DNA from: PWQG01 sp050486205
GTDB lineage: Bacteria > Pseudomonadota > Gammaproteobacteria > Pseudomonadales > Pseudohongiellaceae
Direction of reading: 5' to 3'
Length of the DNA stretch: 64,000 bases
Assembly (NCBI GenBank): GCA_050486205.1
Contig: JBJHCW010000006.1
Location: 1 to 64,000 of the forward strand
Positions 1 through 7,882 of this stretch are shown in pieces (position 1 is the stretch's first letter; each line of letters begins with the position of its first letter). The notes below the pieces were generated by a model. That model did not search any database. It was not told the DNA's origin and was given only the letters and a program-made list of their open reading frames with translations. The position numbers and the translations under genes are program-made.

Positions 1-46
1 GGTAGTGTGGGGTCTCCCCATGTGAGAGTAGGTCATCGTCAGGCAT
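1..46 (+). rRNA. rrf: 5S ribosomal RNA, 3' end (partial)
   Basis: The first 46 bases match the 3' third of bacterial 5S rRNA: GGTAGTGTGGGGTCTCCCCA, then the GAGAGTAGG element and the terminal CAGGCAT. The 5' part and the rest of the rRNA operon lie before the window. A strong terminator follows at once, so this is the end of an rrn operon reading into the window on the + strand. Confidence 0.93.
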
Positions 47-56
47 TTAAACAAAG

Positions 57-95
57 AAAACCCCTATCGGCACAGGCCGGTAGGGGTTTTTTTTT
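57..95 (+). terminator. Rho-independent terminator of the rRNA operon
   Basis: The arms CCCCTATCGG and CCGGTAGGGG form a stem of about 10 bp with one G-T pair, flanked by an A run before and a run of nine or more T after. It starts 11 bases after the 5S end. Confidence 0.9.
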
Positions 96-99
96 GGCT

Positions 100-256
100 T
101 GCAGGTGGCGTTATGCACTGGCGATGAGCTACCGCCTTGGTGAGAGTAGGGTGAGCCACGGTGCCCGCAGGGCAAAGCAAGCACGGCTTGCTTGGTGAGC
201 GAACGACCCACATCTGTGATGCGAGGCTGGCCCGAAGGGGCGTCAGGCATCAAACC
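100..256 (+). other. Gene-free spacer with decayed 5S-like end
   Basis: No convincing coding sequence is seen here. The stretch holds GGTGAGAGTAGGG near 139, a perfect 8-bp hairpin (175-182 with 186-193) and, at 241-250, CGTCAGGCAT followed by an A-rich linker. The last motif repeats the 5S terminus at 37-46 and, like it, is followed by a CCCCT-stem terminator. This looks like a deleted or decayed copy of the 5S end, an inference from short matches only. Confidence 0.4.
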
Positions 257-298
257 AAAACCCCTGTACCGGCCTCTGGTGCAGGGGTTTATTTATGG
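257..298 (+). terminator. Second terminator, similar to the rrn terminator
   Basis: CCCCTGTACC (261-270) pairs with GGTGCAGGGG (about 278-287) with one G-T pair, followed by TTTATTTAT. The stem has the same CCCCT/AGGGG base as the terminator after the 5S gene, which supports duplication of the 5S-end/terminator unit. Confidence 0.7.
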
Positions 299-389
299 CT
301 CAAAGAAAGTTGTACGCGCTGACGATGTGTGTTGCCGTAAAGGGTATGCGCATGCAAAACTGCGCCATCACACAACAAGGATAACAATC

Positions 390-812
390 ATGATAGTCGA
401 TTCGCTGCAAAGGCTCTCCGTGCCAGCAGGTCGTGTGATACTTGGCATTTACTTTCTGCTGCCCGGTCTCATGAAATTCACCAGCTACGACAGGCATGTT
501 GACTACATGGCCAGCCATGGCATGTTTTTTATTCCCTTTTTCCTGATGCTGGCCGGACTGATCCAGGTAGGCGGTGCGGGAGCGCTGTTTGTTGGGTACA
601 AGGTGCCGTTTGTGGCCTTTATGCTGGCCGGGCTGACCTTTATCATAAGTCTGGTGTTGCACGATTTCTGGACGATGGAAGCGGGTTTGCAACGTTCGCA
701 TGAGATGCAAAATTTCTTCAAGAATATGGGAATAATGGCGGGGTTGTTGGCGCTTGGTGGCGCGGGTGCCGGTGCCTGGAGCCTGGATCGGAAGTTCGCC
801 CGATCCGCGTGA
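390..812 (+). CDS. DoxX family membrane protein
   Basis: A 140-residue protein with four hydrophobic segments (about residues 12-30, 48-68, 72-92 and 110-130) and the DoxX-type opening GRVILGIYFLLPGLMKF. DoxX-family proteins are small inner-membrane proteins tied to quinone or thiol redox chemistry; the substrate is not evident here. I chose the ATG at 390 rather than the upstream GTG at 192 because the extra 66 residues would be read from the terminator region and an AAGG ribosome site lies about 11 bases before 390. It stands alone between the rRNA terminator and the deacetylase gene. The family call is good; the exact role is unknown. Confidence 0.8.
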   Translation: MIVDSLQRLSVPAGRVILGIYFLLPGLMKFTSYDRHVDYMASHGMFFIPFFLMLAGLIQVGGAGALFVGYKVPFVAFMLAGLTFIISLVLHDFWTMEAGLQRSHEMQNFFKNMGIMAGLLALGGAGAGAWSLDRKFARSA

Positions 813-866
813 CTACTTGTCCAGACTATTGGCTCAGACTACTGGTTCAGGCTGGGAGTTCAGACC

Positions 867-1904
867 ATGAAAACGTTTTATTCACCTCTGCATCATAAAC
901 GAGCGGCCACCACTGAGCTTGATGGTGGCATTCTGGTCTCACCCTATGACAAGCCCTCGCGAGCCGAGACCATACTTGCGCGCCTGCAAACGAGAAATCC
1001 CGGTCCGGTATTGTCGCCAGAGGTATTTGACCTGGCACCTGTACTGCGTGTTCATGATACAGCGTATATCGATTTTCTGCAGACCTGCTGGCAGCGATGG
1101 GCAGCAGCCGGGAAGCCGGGGGAGGCGATTCCTGCCATCTGGCCAGCGCGGGGTATGCGTCAGAGATTGCCTGAAGACATTGACGGGCGACTTGGCTATT
1201 TTGCCTTCAGTGCTGACACTTCGATTACCGAAGGTACCTGGGAGGCGGCAAAATCGTCGGTGGATGTTGCCTTGTCGGCATGGCAGGCCGTGCACGCCGG
1301 TGATCGTGCAGCTTTTGCGCTTTGACGACCACCGGGTCATCATGCCTCAGCCGATCAGATGGGAGGGTATTGTTTCATCAACAATGCTGCAGTAGTCGCC
1401 CAGTCGTTCATCGACCATGGCGTTGCCAGGGTGGCGGTGCTGGATGTCGACTTCCACCATGGCAACGGCACGCAGAGTATTTTCTATCATCGAGGCGATG
1501 TATTAACGATCAGTCTGCATGCCGATCCGGATCAGGTGTTTCCGCATTTTCTTGGATTCGAAGACGAAGTCGGCACTGACGAAGGCAGCGGGTTCAATCT
1601 CAATCTGTGTTTTCCGCCGGGCACGTCCTACCCGGTCTGGCGGCAGGGCCTGCAGCGCGCCTGCGCGAAAATCAACGCATTCCGACCTGATGCGCTGGTA
1701 GTGGCATTGGGTGTGGATACCTATGAACATGATCCGATATCCTCGTTTCGATTTGCTTCGGATGACTACCTGGACCTGGGCGCTTGTCTTGCGGCGCTGG
1801 GGATGCCCACGGTCATCACCATGGAAGGCGGTTACGCTGTGGAGGCCATCGGTGTCAACGTGGTCAATGTTCTGGAAGGTTTTGAGGCCAAAGTCCGGGT
1901 CTGA
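867..1904 (+). pseudogene. Acetylpolyamine amidohydrolase (HDAC family) with one in-frame UGA
   Basis: One frame runs for 345 residues but is interrupted by TGA at 1323-1325, codon 153. Both halves are clearly one protein of the class II histone deacetylase/acetylpolyamine amidohydrolase family, zinc enzymes that remove acetyl groups from polyamines. After the stop the frame continues RPPGHHASAD. The catalytic residues fall at H158, H159, D195, H197, D284 and Y323, the same numbers as in Mycoplana ramosa APAH, so nothing is missing except codon 153. Relatives usually have Cys just before RPPGHH, so TGC/TGT to TGA is a one-base change. Options are a fresh nonsense mutation, a sequencing error, readthrough or selenocysteine. 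Translation could restart at the ATG at 1359, but that product would lack the catalytic histidines. Confidence 0.85.
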
Positions 1905-1984
1905 AAAAAGTGACGGCACGGTTCGAATAAAACCCAGCTGGCCGGTGTATATGTGTTGTGATCACCAGGGATTGTAGCGACACG

Positions 1985-2548
1985 ATGAACCAGGCCGGAC
2001 AGACAGATACCGCTTTATTGCACCGCTGTCGCCGCGGCGATGGCCAGGCATTCAGGCAGTTGGTTGAACAGCTGAAGAAGCCTGCGTATTTTCATGCTCT
2101 TGCGCTCACTGGCAATCATGCGGATGCATTGGATGTCTCCCAGGACGCGTTTGCCCGGGCATGGGTCAACATCGGTCGTATTGATCCATCAAGGCCGTTC
2201 TATCCCTGGTATTACACAATACTCAGGCGCCTGGCGCTGAACTGCCTGCGAACACGTGAACGACAGCGTGTGGGCAGTATCGAAGACGAGCAGCAGTATG
2301 TTGCCGATGCTTCCTGGGATCCGGCCGAGACAAATCAATCCGGTGAGACGCGTGCCCTGGTCAGGTCGGTCATGCGCCGATTGGCCCTGGAGGACAGGGA
2401 AATCATCGCGCTGAAGGATATGCATGACTACCGTTACCAGGAGATCGCCGTCATGCTGTCGATCCCGGTCGGTACCGTCATGTCGCGGCTGTATGCTGCT
2501 CGAAAGCGTTTCAGGGCAATGATGGAGGATACCGGTTATGAACACTGA
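1985..2548 (+). CDS. ECF-type RNA polymerase sigma factor
   Basis: A 187-residue sigma-70 family protein of the extracytoplasmic-function group. Region 2 is seen around DALDVSQDAFARAW, and region 4 in the C-terminal helix-turn-helix with YQEIAVMLSIPVGTVMSRL, the usual -35 recognition helix pattern. There is no region 1 or 3. An upstream in-frame start at 1958 would add nine residues; the ATG at 1985 fits family length better, but neither has a strong ribosome site. It overlaps the next gene by 11 bases, and that gene looks like its anti-sigma factor, so the pair probably forms a membrane-signal switch. The inducing signal is unknown. Confidence 0.88.
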   Translation: MNQAGQTDTALLHRCRRGDGQAFRQLVEQLKKPAYFHALALTGNHADALDVSQDAFARAWVNIGRIDPSRPFYPWYYTILRRLALNCLRTRERQRVGSIEDEQQYVADASWDPAETNQSGETRALVRSVMRRLALEDREIIALKDMHDYRYQEIAVMLSIPVGTVMSRLYAARKRFRAMMEDTGYEH

Positions 2549-2993
2549 CAGATCCACCGACAGCAGGGAACTGATGATGCTTGTGCTGGACGGTGAGGCA
2601 GATGCCGCACAGATTCAGGAGCTGGAATCCCGGCTGACTGCTGATGCGTCGCTGCGCAGGGAATACGACTCAATGAAAGCAATGAAGGAGATGACCATGG
2701 ACTATCGACCGCCTGAGCCTGATGCTGCGATGTGGCAGAGCTACTGGGCTGGGGTATACCGCCGCATGGAGCGCGGTCTGGGTTGGGTGCTGTTTTCCAT
2801 TGGCGCCGTAGTGTTGATGTTATACGGGGCCTGGGAGTTTGGCCGCCAGTGGTGGAGCGATGACAGCATTCCTTTCTGGGTTCGTATTGCGGGGGCAAGT
2901 CTGGCGGCAGGCACCATCATACTACTCGTTTCAGTAGTGCGGGAAAGGCTGTTTTTTCACAAAAACGAACGTTACAAGGATATTGAGCGATGA
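2538..2993 (+). CDS. Probable membrane anti-sigma factor
   Basis: A 151-residue protein. The N-terminal cytoplasmic part (about 1-70) has the acidic ELMMLVLDGEADAAQIQELE opening typical of anti-sigma domains. It lacks the HxxxCxxC zinc motif. Two membrane segments follow at about 77-97 and 113-134. It overlaps the sigma gene by 11 bases and the ybjQ-like gene by 4, so the three are translationally coupled. The role as partner of the ECF sigma factor is inferred from position, topology and the N-terminal pattern. Confidence 0.7.
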   Translation: MNTDRSTDSRELMMLVLDGEADAAQIQELESRLTADASLRREYDSMKAMKEMTMDYRPPEPDAAMWQSYWAGVYRRMERGLGWVLFSIGAVVLMLYGAWEFGRQWWSDDSIPFWVRIAGASLAAGTIILLVSVVRERLFFHKNERYKDIER

Positions 2994-3304
2994 TAGTGGC
3001 AACATCGCCTGCCATCGCAGGCAGAAACATCACGCACACCCTGGGCATTGTCAGGGGCAACACCATCAGGGCCAGACACATAGGCAGGGACATTCTTGCA
3101 ACCTTGCGTTTGCTTGTGGGTGGAGAAATCAATGATTACACAAAAATGCTGGCCGAGGCCCGGGAGCAGTCGCTGGACCGTATGATGGAGGAGGCCGCTG
3201 GATTGGGTGCCAATGCCATTGTGGACGTACGCTTTTCCACCAGCTATATCATGACTGGCGCAGCTGAAATCCTTGTTTACGGAACAGCAGTCATTGTGGA
3301 ATGA
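2990..3304 (+). CDS. YbjQ/UPF0145 family protein
   Basis: A 104-residue cytoplasmic protein that matches the YbjQ family along its whole length: IRARHIGRDI near residue 24, then the R-x-x-x-x-x-R-M-x-x-x-A region and GANAIVDVRFSTS. The biochemical role of the family is not established. Its ATGA overlap with the anti-sigma gene makes it the third gene of the sigma operon, suggesting it belongs to the response. Its 3' end overlaps the convergent PhyH gene by 14 bases. Confidence 0.88.
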   Translation: MIVATSPAIAGRNITHTLGIVRGNTIRARHIGRDILATLRLLVGGEINDYTKMLAEAREQSLDRMMEEAAGLGANAIVDVRFSTSYIMTGAAEILVYGTAVIVE

Positions 3305-4073
3305 GTTTTCCCAGAATTCGCTTCATTGCGTTGCCCGGAACCGGGGGAATCCACTGTGGGTCGCGATAATGTGGCTCATCTGGCACGCTGAACATTGGCG
3401 TGTAATAACGACAGCCTTCGAAGTAATAGTGGGTGACCTGGGAGTGACGACTGCGTGAGTGGTCTTTCTGTTCGGATCCGCCGTGCAACAGATTGGCATG
3501 CCAGATGATGGCCTGCCCCTTGCGAATGATACCCAGCGCCGGTTTCAGTCCGGATTCGCGAATTTTACCATCGATGAATTGTTCATAGGCAGGGTAGTAT
3601 GCGTAGCCGGTACCCAGGCTTGCATCCTGCATGGTGTATTCCGGCATCTTGTGACTGCCGGGGTAGTAGATCAGCGGGCCGTTATTTTCATCAATGTCTT
3701 CCAGAGCCACCCAGACCCCGGCCATGAAACCTGACGGCATACTGTTGAAATGTATGGTATCGGAATGGCAGGCCTGTTGTGTGCCAACCGGAAAGTTCAA
3801 TGTCTGGAAGGGCAGTGGTTTACGCCCGTAGAGTTGTTGAAGCGCGGCCAGTGTGAAGGGGTCTGTGGCAATTTTTTGCGCGCTCCGGCTTTTTTTCCAG
3901 GCGTCCTGCACGCGGATGCCCGTGGTCTGAGACTTGCGCTGGTCCGGATCATACAGGCGCTCCATGTCCTGAACGACACGATCCAGCAGTCTGCCACTGA
4001 ATCCGCTGTCGATGACCAGAAAGCCATCCCGGTGAAAGGCGTCGACACTGGATTGATCAAGCACGTTTTGCAT
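3291..4073 (-). CDS. Phytanoyl-CoA dioxygenase (PhyH) family protein
   Basis: A 260-residue non-haem iron(II)/2-oxoglutarate-type oxygenase. The iron-binding facial triad is visible: H103 and D105 in ACHSDTIHF and H197 in WHANLLHGGS. A downstream arginine (R207 or R209) is placed to bind 2-oxoglutarate. YYPGSHKMPEY is also typical. Family members hydroxylate many substrates including acyl chains and small natural products, so the substrate cannot be named. The gene is single, convergent with the sigma operon (14-base overlap), and about 38 bases beyond the end of the DUF2007 gene. Confidence 0.88.
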   Translation of the reverse strand: MQNVLDQSSVDAFHRDGFLVIDSGFSGRLLDRVVQDMERLYDPDQRKSQTTGIRVQDAWKKSRSAQKIATDPFTLAALQQLYGRKPLPFQTLNFPVGTQQACHSDTIHFNSMPSGFMAGVWVALEDIDENNGPLIYYPGSHKMPEYTMQDASLGTGYAYYPAYEQFIDGKIRESGLKPALGIIRKGQAIIWHANLLHGGSEQKDHSRSRHSQVTHYYFEGCRYYTPMFSVPDEPHYRDPQWIPPVPGNAMKRILGKLIPQ

Positions 4074-4111
4074 GGTTGCCTTTCCCTGAATTAAAACGGG
4101 TGATGAGATTG

Positions 4112-4423
4112 TCAGTTACCGGGTTCCTGGCACTGCCAGCAGACGCCAAACCCGGCCGGTACCTTGGCCTTGCATGACGGACATACCCAGTCCTCGCGGG
4201 CACTGCTGCTGTTGTCCATGAATTCATCAACTACACGACGCGCCACCGCCTCGTCTTCGTCGTTGATGACGTAAAGCTCTACCCAGGCATCCACCGGGGC
4301 TATCTCTCCGGCAGCGCCCATCAAACCCTCGCCACGAACGGTACATTCAATGCCGCGGCGCTCCAGCATGTCCTTGAGGATGTACATCATGCTGGCGTTG
4401 GGGGCGGTGTATATACGTTGCAT
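4112..4423 (-). CDS. DUF2007 domain protein with C-terminal zinc ribbon
   Basis: A 103-residue protein starting MQRIYTAPNASMMYILKDML, the DUF2007 pattern (a small alpha/beta domain annotated as putative signal transducing). The C-terminus holds a four-cysteine zinc ribbon, CPSCKAKVPAGFGVCWQC. I placed the start at 4423 because the upstream extension to 4498 reads into the divergent methyltransferase leader and has no family match. It precedes the PhyH gene on the same strand with a 38-base gap, so the two may be co-transcribed. No function is known. Confidence 0.8.
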   Translation of the reverse strand: MQRIYTAPNASMMYILKDMLERRGIECTVRGEGLMGAAGEIAPVDAWVELYVINDEDEAVARRVVDEFMDNSSSAREDWVCPSCKAKVPAGFGVCWQCQEPGN

Positions 4424-4518
4424 GCGCGCATCATAACAGATGCATGTGTTTGCCTGAACATGAAAGCCTGATTTACCATGTGGCGTTTTTACGCCCACGC
4501 ACTGGAGCGAAAAGCCTC

Positions 4519-5307
4519 ATGTCTTCGCAGCCGGATTGCAGGTCTGCCGCCAAGGTGTCAAACCTGTTTCTTTATATTGAAGCACTTCAGGGTGACCGAC
4601 CATGGGGGCGACTTCTGGATGCCGGAACCGGTGAGGCTTCGCTACGGTGGCTAACGGGGCTGGCGACGGCGAGTTGGACAGCAATCACTGCATCACAGCG
4701 TATGGCCGAAAAATCCCGGGCGGCGGCGAAGGGCCGGATGCGCAAGGTCGACAGGGTTCTGGTTGGCAACTGGAAGGACGAAGCGCTGCTGGCAGGCGAG
4801 GTGTACGACACGGTACTGGTGGACTATCTGGTGGGCGCCATAGATGGATTTGCGCCCTATTGGCAGGAGCAGGTTTTCGAGCGCCTGAGGCCACATGTGG
4901 GCGGCCGCATATACGTGACGGGCGTGGAGCCTTATGTACCCTTTCCTGCGCCGACCGAGGCCGGTCAGATGGTTCGCGAAATTGGCTGCCTGCGCGATGC
5001 CTGTCTGCTGCTTGCCGGCGAGCGGCCTTACAGGGAGTTTCCTGTTCAGTGGGTCATGAGAAAGATGATGGCGGCCGGTTTCCATATTTCCGAGGCCAAA
5101 CACTTCCCGGTAATCTACAGGGAACGGTTCATCAACAGTCAGTTGGACATGTGCTGTGATCGACTGACCCGGTTCTCCTCTCCTGGCCTGTCTGATGCCA
5201 TGCTGTCCCATGTCGAGCAGCTTCGCACACGAGCGCTTGAGCTGTGTCGCCGTGAAGATGGTTTGCGACATGGTGCCGACTATGTAATCGCTGCCGAACC
5301 AGCCTGA
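4519..5307 (+). CDS. Class I SAM-dependent methyltransferase
   Basis: A 262-residue protein with the Rossmann motif I RLLDAGTGEASLRWL and a post-motif segment YDTVLVDYLVGAI. The rest (PPYREF-like region, C-terminal helices) fits a class I methyltransferase. The substrate is unknown. The start at 4519 is preceded by CTGGAGCG; the longer frame from 4444 overlaps the divergent DUF2007 gene. It is transcribed divergently from DUF2007 and ends 65 bases before the Zur box. Confidence 0.72.
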   Translation: MSSQPDCRSAAKVSNLFLYIEALQGDRPWGRLLDAGTGEASLRWLTGLATASWTAITASQRMAEKSRAAAKGRMRKVDRVLVGNWKDEALLAGEVYDTVLVDYLVGAIDGFAPYWQEQVFERLRPHVGGRIYVTGVEPYVPFPAPTEAGQMVREIGCLRDACLLLAGERPYREFPVQWVMRKMMAAGFHISEAKHFPVIYRERFINSQLDMCCDRLTRFSSPGLSDAMLSHVEQLRTRALELCRREDGLRHGADYVIAAEPA

Positions 5308-5372
5308 GCAGTTCTGCGGCGGCACAGTTCTTGATCCGGCGGGCGCCTTGCGTTATAGTTCGCTTCGACTAA

Positions 5373-5389
5373 ATGCTATGATATAGCAT
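5373..5389 (+). promoter_or_regulatory. Zur (zinc uptake regulator) operator
   Basis: ATGCTATGATATAGCAT is a perfect 7-3-7 palindrome. It closely resembles the gammaproteobacterial Zur box core ATGTTATAATATAACAT, differing at three positions. It lies 50 bases before the start of the His-rich porin gene, first of four zinc-uptake genes, where a repressor would block transcription when zinc is ample. Confidence 0.85.
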
Positions 5390-5438
5390 ACCTGTTACTG
5401 CGCTATCTATCGCACTACCATCAAGGAGCAACAAGAAT

Positions 5439-6854
5439 ATGCTGAAGCGAATCATCCCGGCATTGGTGCCGGCAGTCCTCGCAAGTCCGCTGCTTGCCCA
5501 GACAGGCAACCAGGAAGGCAATACAGCCATGCATCGTGACCCACTTGACCGGGTTGGTACCCGAGCGGCCGCACTGCGCCTGGGCGCGGGCGGGCAGCCG
5601 AACACGGCATTCAACCCGGCAATTTCTGTCATTCTCGACGGCGCCTACTTCAACGATTTCAACAGCGATGTTGGAAGCCCGGACGGATTCGGTGGTGGTC
5701 ACGATCACAGCCATGGTCACGGTCATGGCGCCGAGAACGGTTTTGCGCTCCGGGAAGCCGAAATCACCTTCAGCGCCGCCGTGGACAATTATCTCGATGC
5801 AATGGTGGTGCTGGCAGGCAGCAGCAACGAATTTGAGGTTGAAGAGGCCTATATTACAACGCGCAGTCTGCCTGCGGGTCTGCAGGTGAAGGCGGGTAAA
5901 TTCCTGTCGGATATCGGTTACATGAACAAGCAACATCCACACGACTGGGACTTTTTTGACCGACCGTTGGTCAATGAGTATCTTTTCGGTGATCACGGCC
6001 TGCAGGAGACTGGTGTGCAGCTGTCCTGGGTGCCGGAGTCTGAAACGTACACCCGCTTTGGTCTGGAAGTGCTCCAAGGCGAGACGTACGGTATTGCTTC
6101 TTACCAGGGCGGCAGTGATTTCACCATTGTCAGAATGGATGGTGACCCGTCGGCAGAGGGTCCAAGTCGTCAGCGCTGGCAGGCAAACAACGGTCTCAGT
6201 GATGTCTCTGGTCCCAGGCTGGTAACAGGTTTTGTGAAAATTGCGCCTGATCTGGGCTTTGACAATGCTGTGCAGTTTGGCTTGTCTTACGGCCGCAGCA
6301 GAGCCTGGCAGGACACCGAGGCTCACTCCAGTGGTCGACTGGAAACCTGGGACGGTGATGCCTGGTTCTGGGGAGCCGATGTGATCTACCGTCATGATGC
6401 CGGTCGCGCCTTTGGCGACGGAAGCTGGAGCCTTCAGGGTGAGTACTTCCATCGCACCATCGACGCCGACTACGCAAGCTGGGTCTTCAGCAACGCCAAC
6501 ACACTGGTGCCCACCACTGCTGGCGGTATGGCTGATGTGTTTTCCGGCACTGCAAAGCAGGATGGTATCTACGTACAGGGCGTTTACGGATTTGCGCCGC
6601 GCTGGCAGGCAGGCCTGCGAGCAGAGATCCTTGGCCTGACCAATGACACCCTGATACCTGTGCGATCAAACAATTCCTTCGAGTCCGAACATGAGACAAA
6701 ACGCTACACCGGTGCGATCACATTCCGCCCCACCGAGTTCTCCATGTTCCGTACACAGCTGAATTACAACGACAGCGACCACGGTCACGGGGGTTGGAAT
6801 CTTGCTGTTCAGTTCAATATCAGCCTGGGTGTTCACGGCGCGCACCAGTTCTGA
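5439..6854 (+). CDS. Zinc-regulated outer-membrane porin-like protein
   Basis: A 471-residue exported protein with a signal peptide (cleavage after about A20), a beta-rich barrel-like body, and a C-terminal phenylalanine as in outer-membrane proteins. A His-rich loop at residues 87-96 (GHDHSHGHGHG) suggests zinc capture at the cell surface. It has an AAGGAG ribosome site at 5421 and sits directly behind a Zur box. It is followed by three ABC-transporter genes for metal uptake. No TonB box or plug is seen, so it is a passive-porin type rather than ZnuD. Zinc is inferred from the operator, the His-rich loop and the neighbours. Confidence 0.8.
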   Translation: MLKRIIPALVPAVLASPLLAQTGNQEGNTAMHRDPLDRVGTRAAALRLGAGGQPNTAFNPAISVILDGAYFNDFNSDVGSPDGFGGGHDHSHGHGHGAENGFALREAEITFSAAVDNYLDAMVVLAGSSNEFEVEEAYITTRSLPAGLQVKAGKFLSDIGYMNKQHPHDWDFFDRPLVNEYLFGDHGLQETGVQLSWVPESETYTRFGLEVLQGETYGIASYQGGSDFTIVRMDGDPSAEGPSRQRWQANNGLSDVSGPRLVTGFVKIAPDLGFDNAVQFGLSYGRSRAWQDTEAHSSGRLETWDGDAWFWGADVIYRHDAGRAFGDGSWSLQGEYFHRTIDADYASWVFSNANTLVPTTAGGMADVFSGTAKQDGIYVQGVYGFAPRWQAGLRAEILGLTNDTLIPVRSNNSFESEHETKRYTGAITFRPTEFSMFRTQLNYNDSDHGHGGWNLAVQFNISLGVHGAHQF

Positions 6855-6898
6855 TCCCGGACGGGGATGTCATATGGGCAAGGAAGCCCGATTCATCA

Positions 6899-6936
6899 AC
6901 AAGTCCTGCCCACTTGAGGGGCAGGGCTTGTTTACT
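6899..6936 (+). terminator. Hairpin between the porin and binding-protein genes
   Basis: CAAGTCCTGCCC (6900-6911) pairs with GGGCAGGGCTTG (6919-6930) with one G-T pair and a 7-base loop, followed by TTTACTTT. It may be a partial terminator that lowers expression of the downstream ABC genes relative to the porin. Confidence 0.6.
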
Positions 6937-6962
6937 TTGCTGACACAGGGGAAAATGAAGCG

Positions 6963-7847
6963 ATGCGATATATCATAGCGATAATTTTTCTGGCGCTTTC
7001 TGCAGTCAGTCACGCCGAATTCAATGTGGCAGCAACAACGACCAGCATGGGTATGCTGGCCCGTGAAGTCGGCGGGGAGCGTGTACGGGTAATTGACCTG
7101 TCACCGCCTGATCGTGACGCACACTTCCTGCAGGCTCGCCCCAGCATCATGGCAGGTGTTCGTCGGGCCGAGTTGCTGATATCCGTGGGTGCAGAGCTGG
7201 AGGTTGGCTGGTTGCCCGCTGCCGTTCAGGGCGCCAACAACCGGCGTGTCTACCCCGGGCAGCCAGGATTTTTTGAAGCAGCTCAGCATGTTGAGCTGAT
7301 CGAGGTCGGCGGCCCGGCGGATCGTGCGCTTGGTGATGTGCACCCTGACGGTAACCCGCACTTCAATCTTGATCCGCTGAGAATGGCCGGACTTGCACGC
7401 ACACTGGCCGAGCACCTGAGTGTATTGCTGCCCGAATTCTCCGAGGAATTTCACGCCAACGCGGAGCGTTTTGTCGGTCAGGTAGAGGAACGCATGCCGC
7501 AGTGGCGCGCGAGGCTGGAGGGGGCACCGGGCATTCTGCAATACCACAAGGATGCCAATTACTTCGCCAGACTTTTTGATATTGAAATGCTGGGGTTCAT
7601 TGAGCCGTTGCCCGGCGTGCCCCCGACTGCCCGGCACCTTCGTGATCTTGTCTCACAAATGCAGGGGCGAGAGGGCATCATCACGTATATGACTTTCCAG
7701 CCAGAGCGTGGCCCCCGGTTCATGGCCGAGCAGTTGGGTTGGCGGCTTCTGGCTCTGCAGCTTGAGCCGGTGCTTGGCGCGACTGCCGACGACTACTTTG
7801 AGCTGATTGATGCCTGGGTGGCCGCAATCAGCGGTGAGTCGACCTGA
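6963..7847 (+). CDS. Metal (zinc) ABC transporter substrate-binding protein
   Basis: A 294-residue periplasmic protein with a signal peptide (cleavage after about residue 18) and the cluster A-I binding-protein fold. Candidate metal ligands are H54 (DAHFLQARPS), H127 and H133 (GDVHPDGNPHFNLDP) and H195 (ILQYHKDANYF). It lacks the long His-rich loop of classical ZnuA; the porin upstream carries a His-rich loop instead. It is followed by an ATPase and permease, forming an uptake system. The Zur box upstream favours zinc over manganese or iron. Confidence 0.85.
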   Translation: MRYIIAIIFLALSAVSHAEFNVAATTTSMGMLAREVGGERVRVIDLSPPDRDAHFLQARPSIMAGVRRAELLISVGAELEVGWLPAAVQGANNRRVYPGQPGFFEAAQHVELIEVGGPADRALGDVHPDGNPHFNLDPLRMAGLARTLAEHLSVLLPEFSEEFHANAERFVGQVEERMPQWRARLEGAPGILQYHKDANYFARLFDIEMLGFIEPLPGVPPTARHLRDLVSQMQGREGIITYMTFQPERGPRFMAEQLGWRLLALQLEPVLGATADDYFELIDAWVAAISGEST

Positions 7848-7882
7848 GCCAGTGTGCTTGACCTGACAGGAACAAGAGTGTT

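Noticed and set aside
192..389. N-terminal extension of the DoxX protein from the GTG at 192
   Set aside because: The extension translates the 5S-like spacer and terminator, has no membrane or family pattern, and the ATG at 390 gives the normal family length.
1337..1362. A SECIS-like hairpin after the UGA of the deacetylase gene
   Set aside because: Only seven pairs with a bulge, and the apical loop begins CC instead of containing the conserved G at its first two positions. Kept as an open question in the findings, not as a feature.
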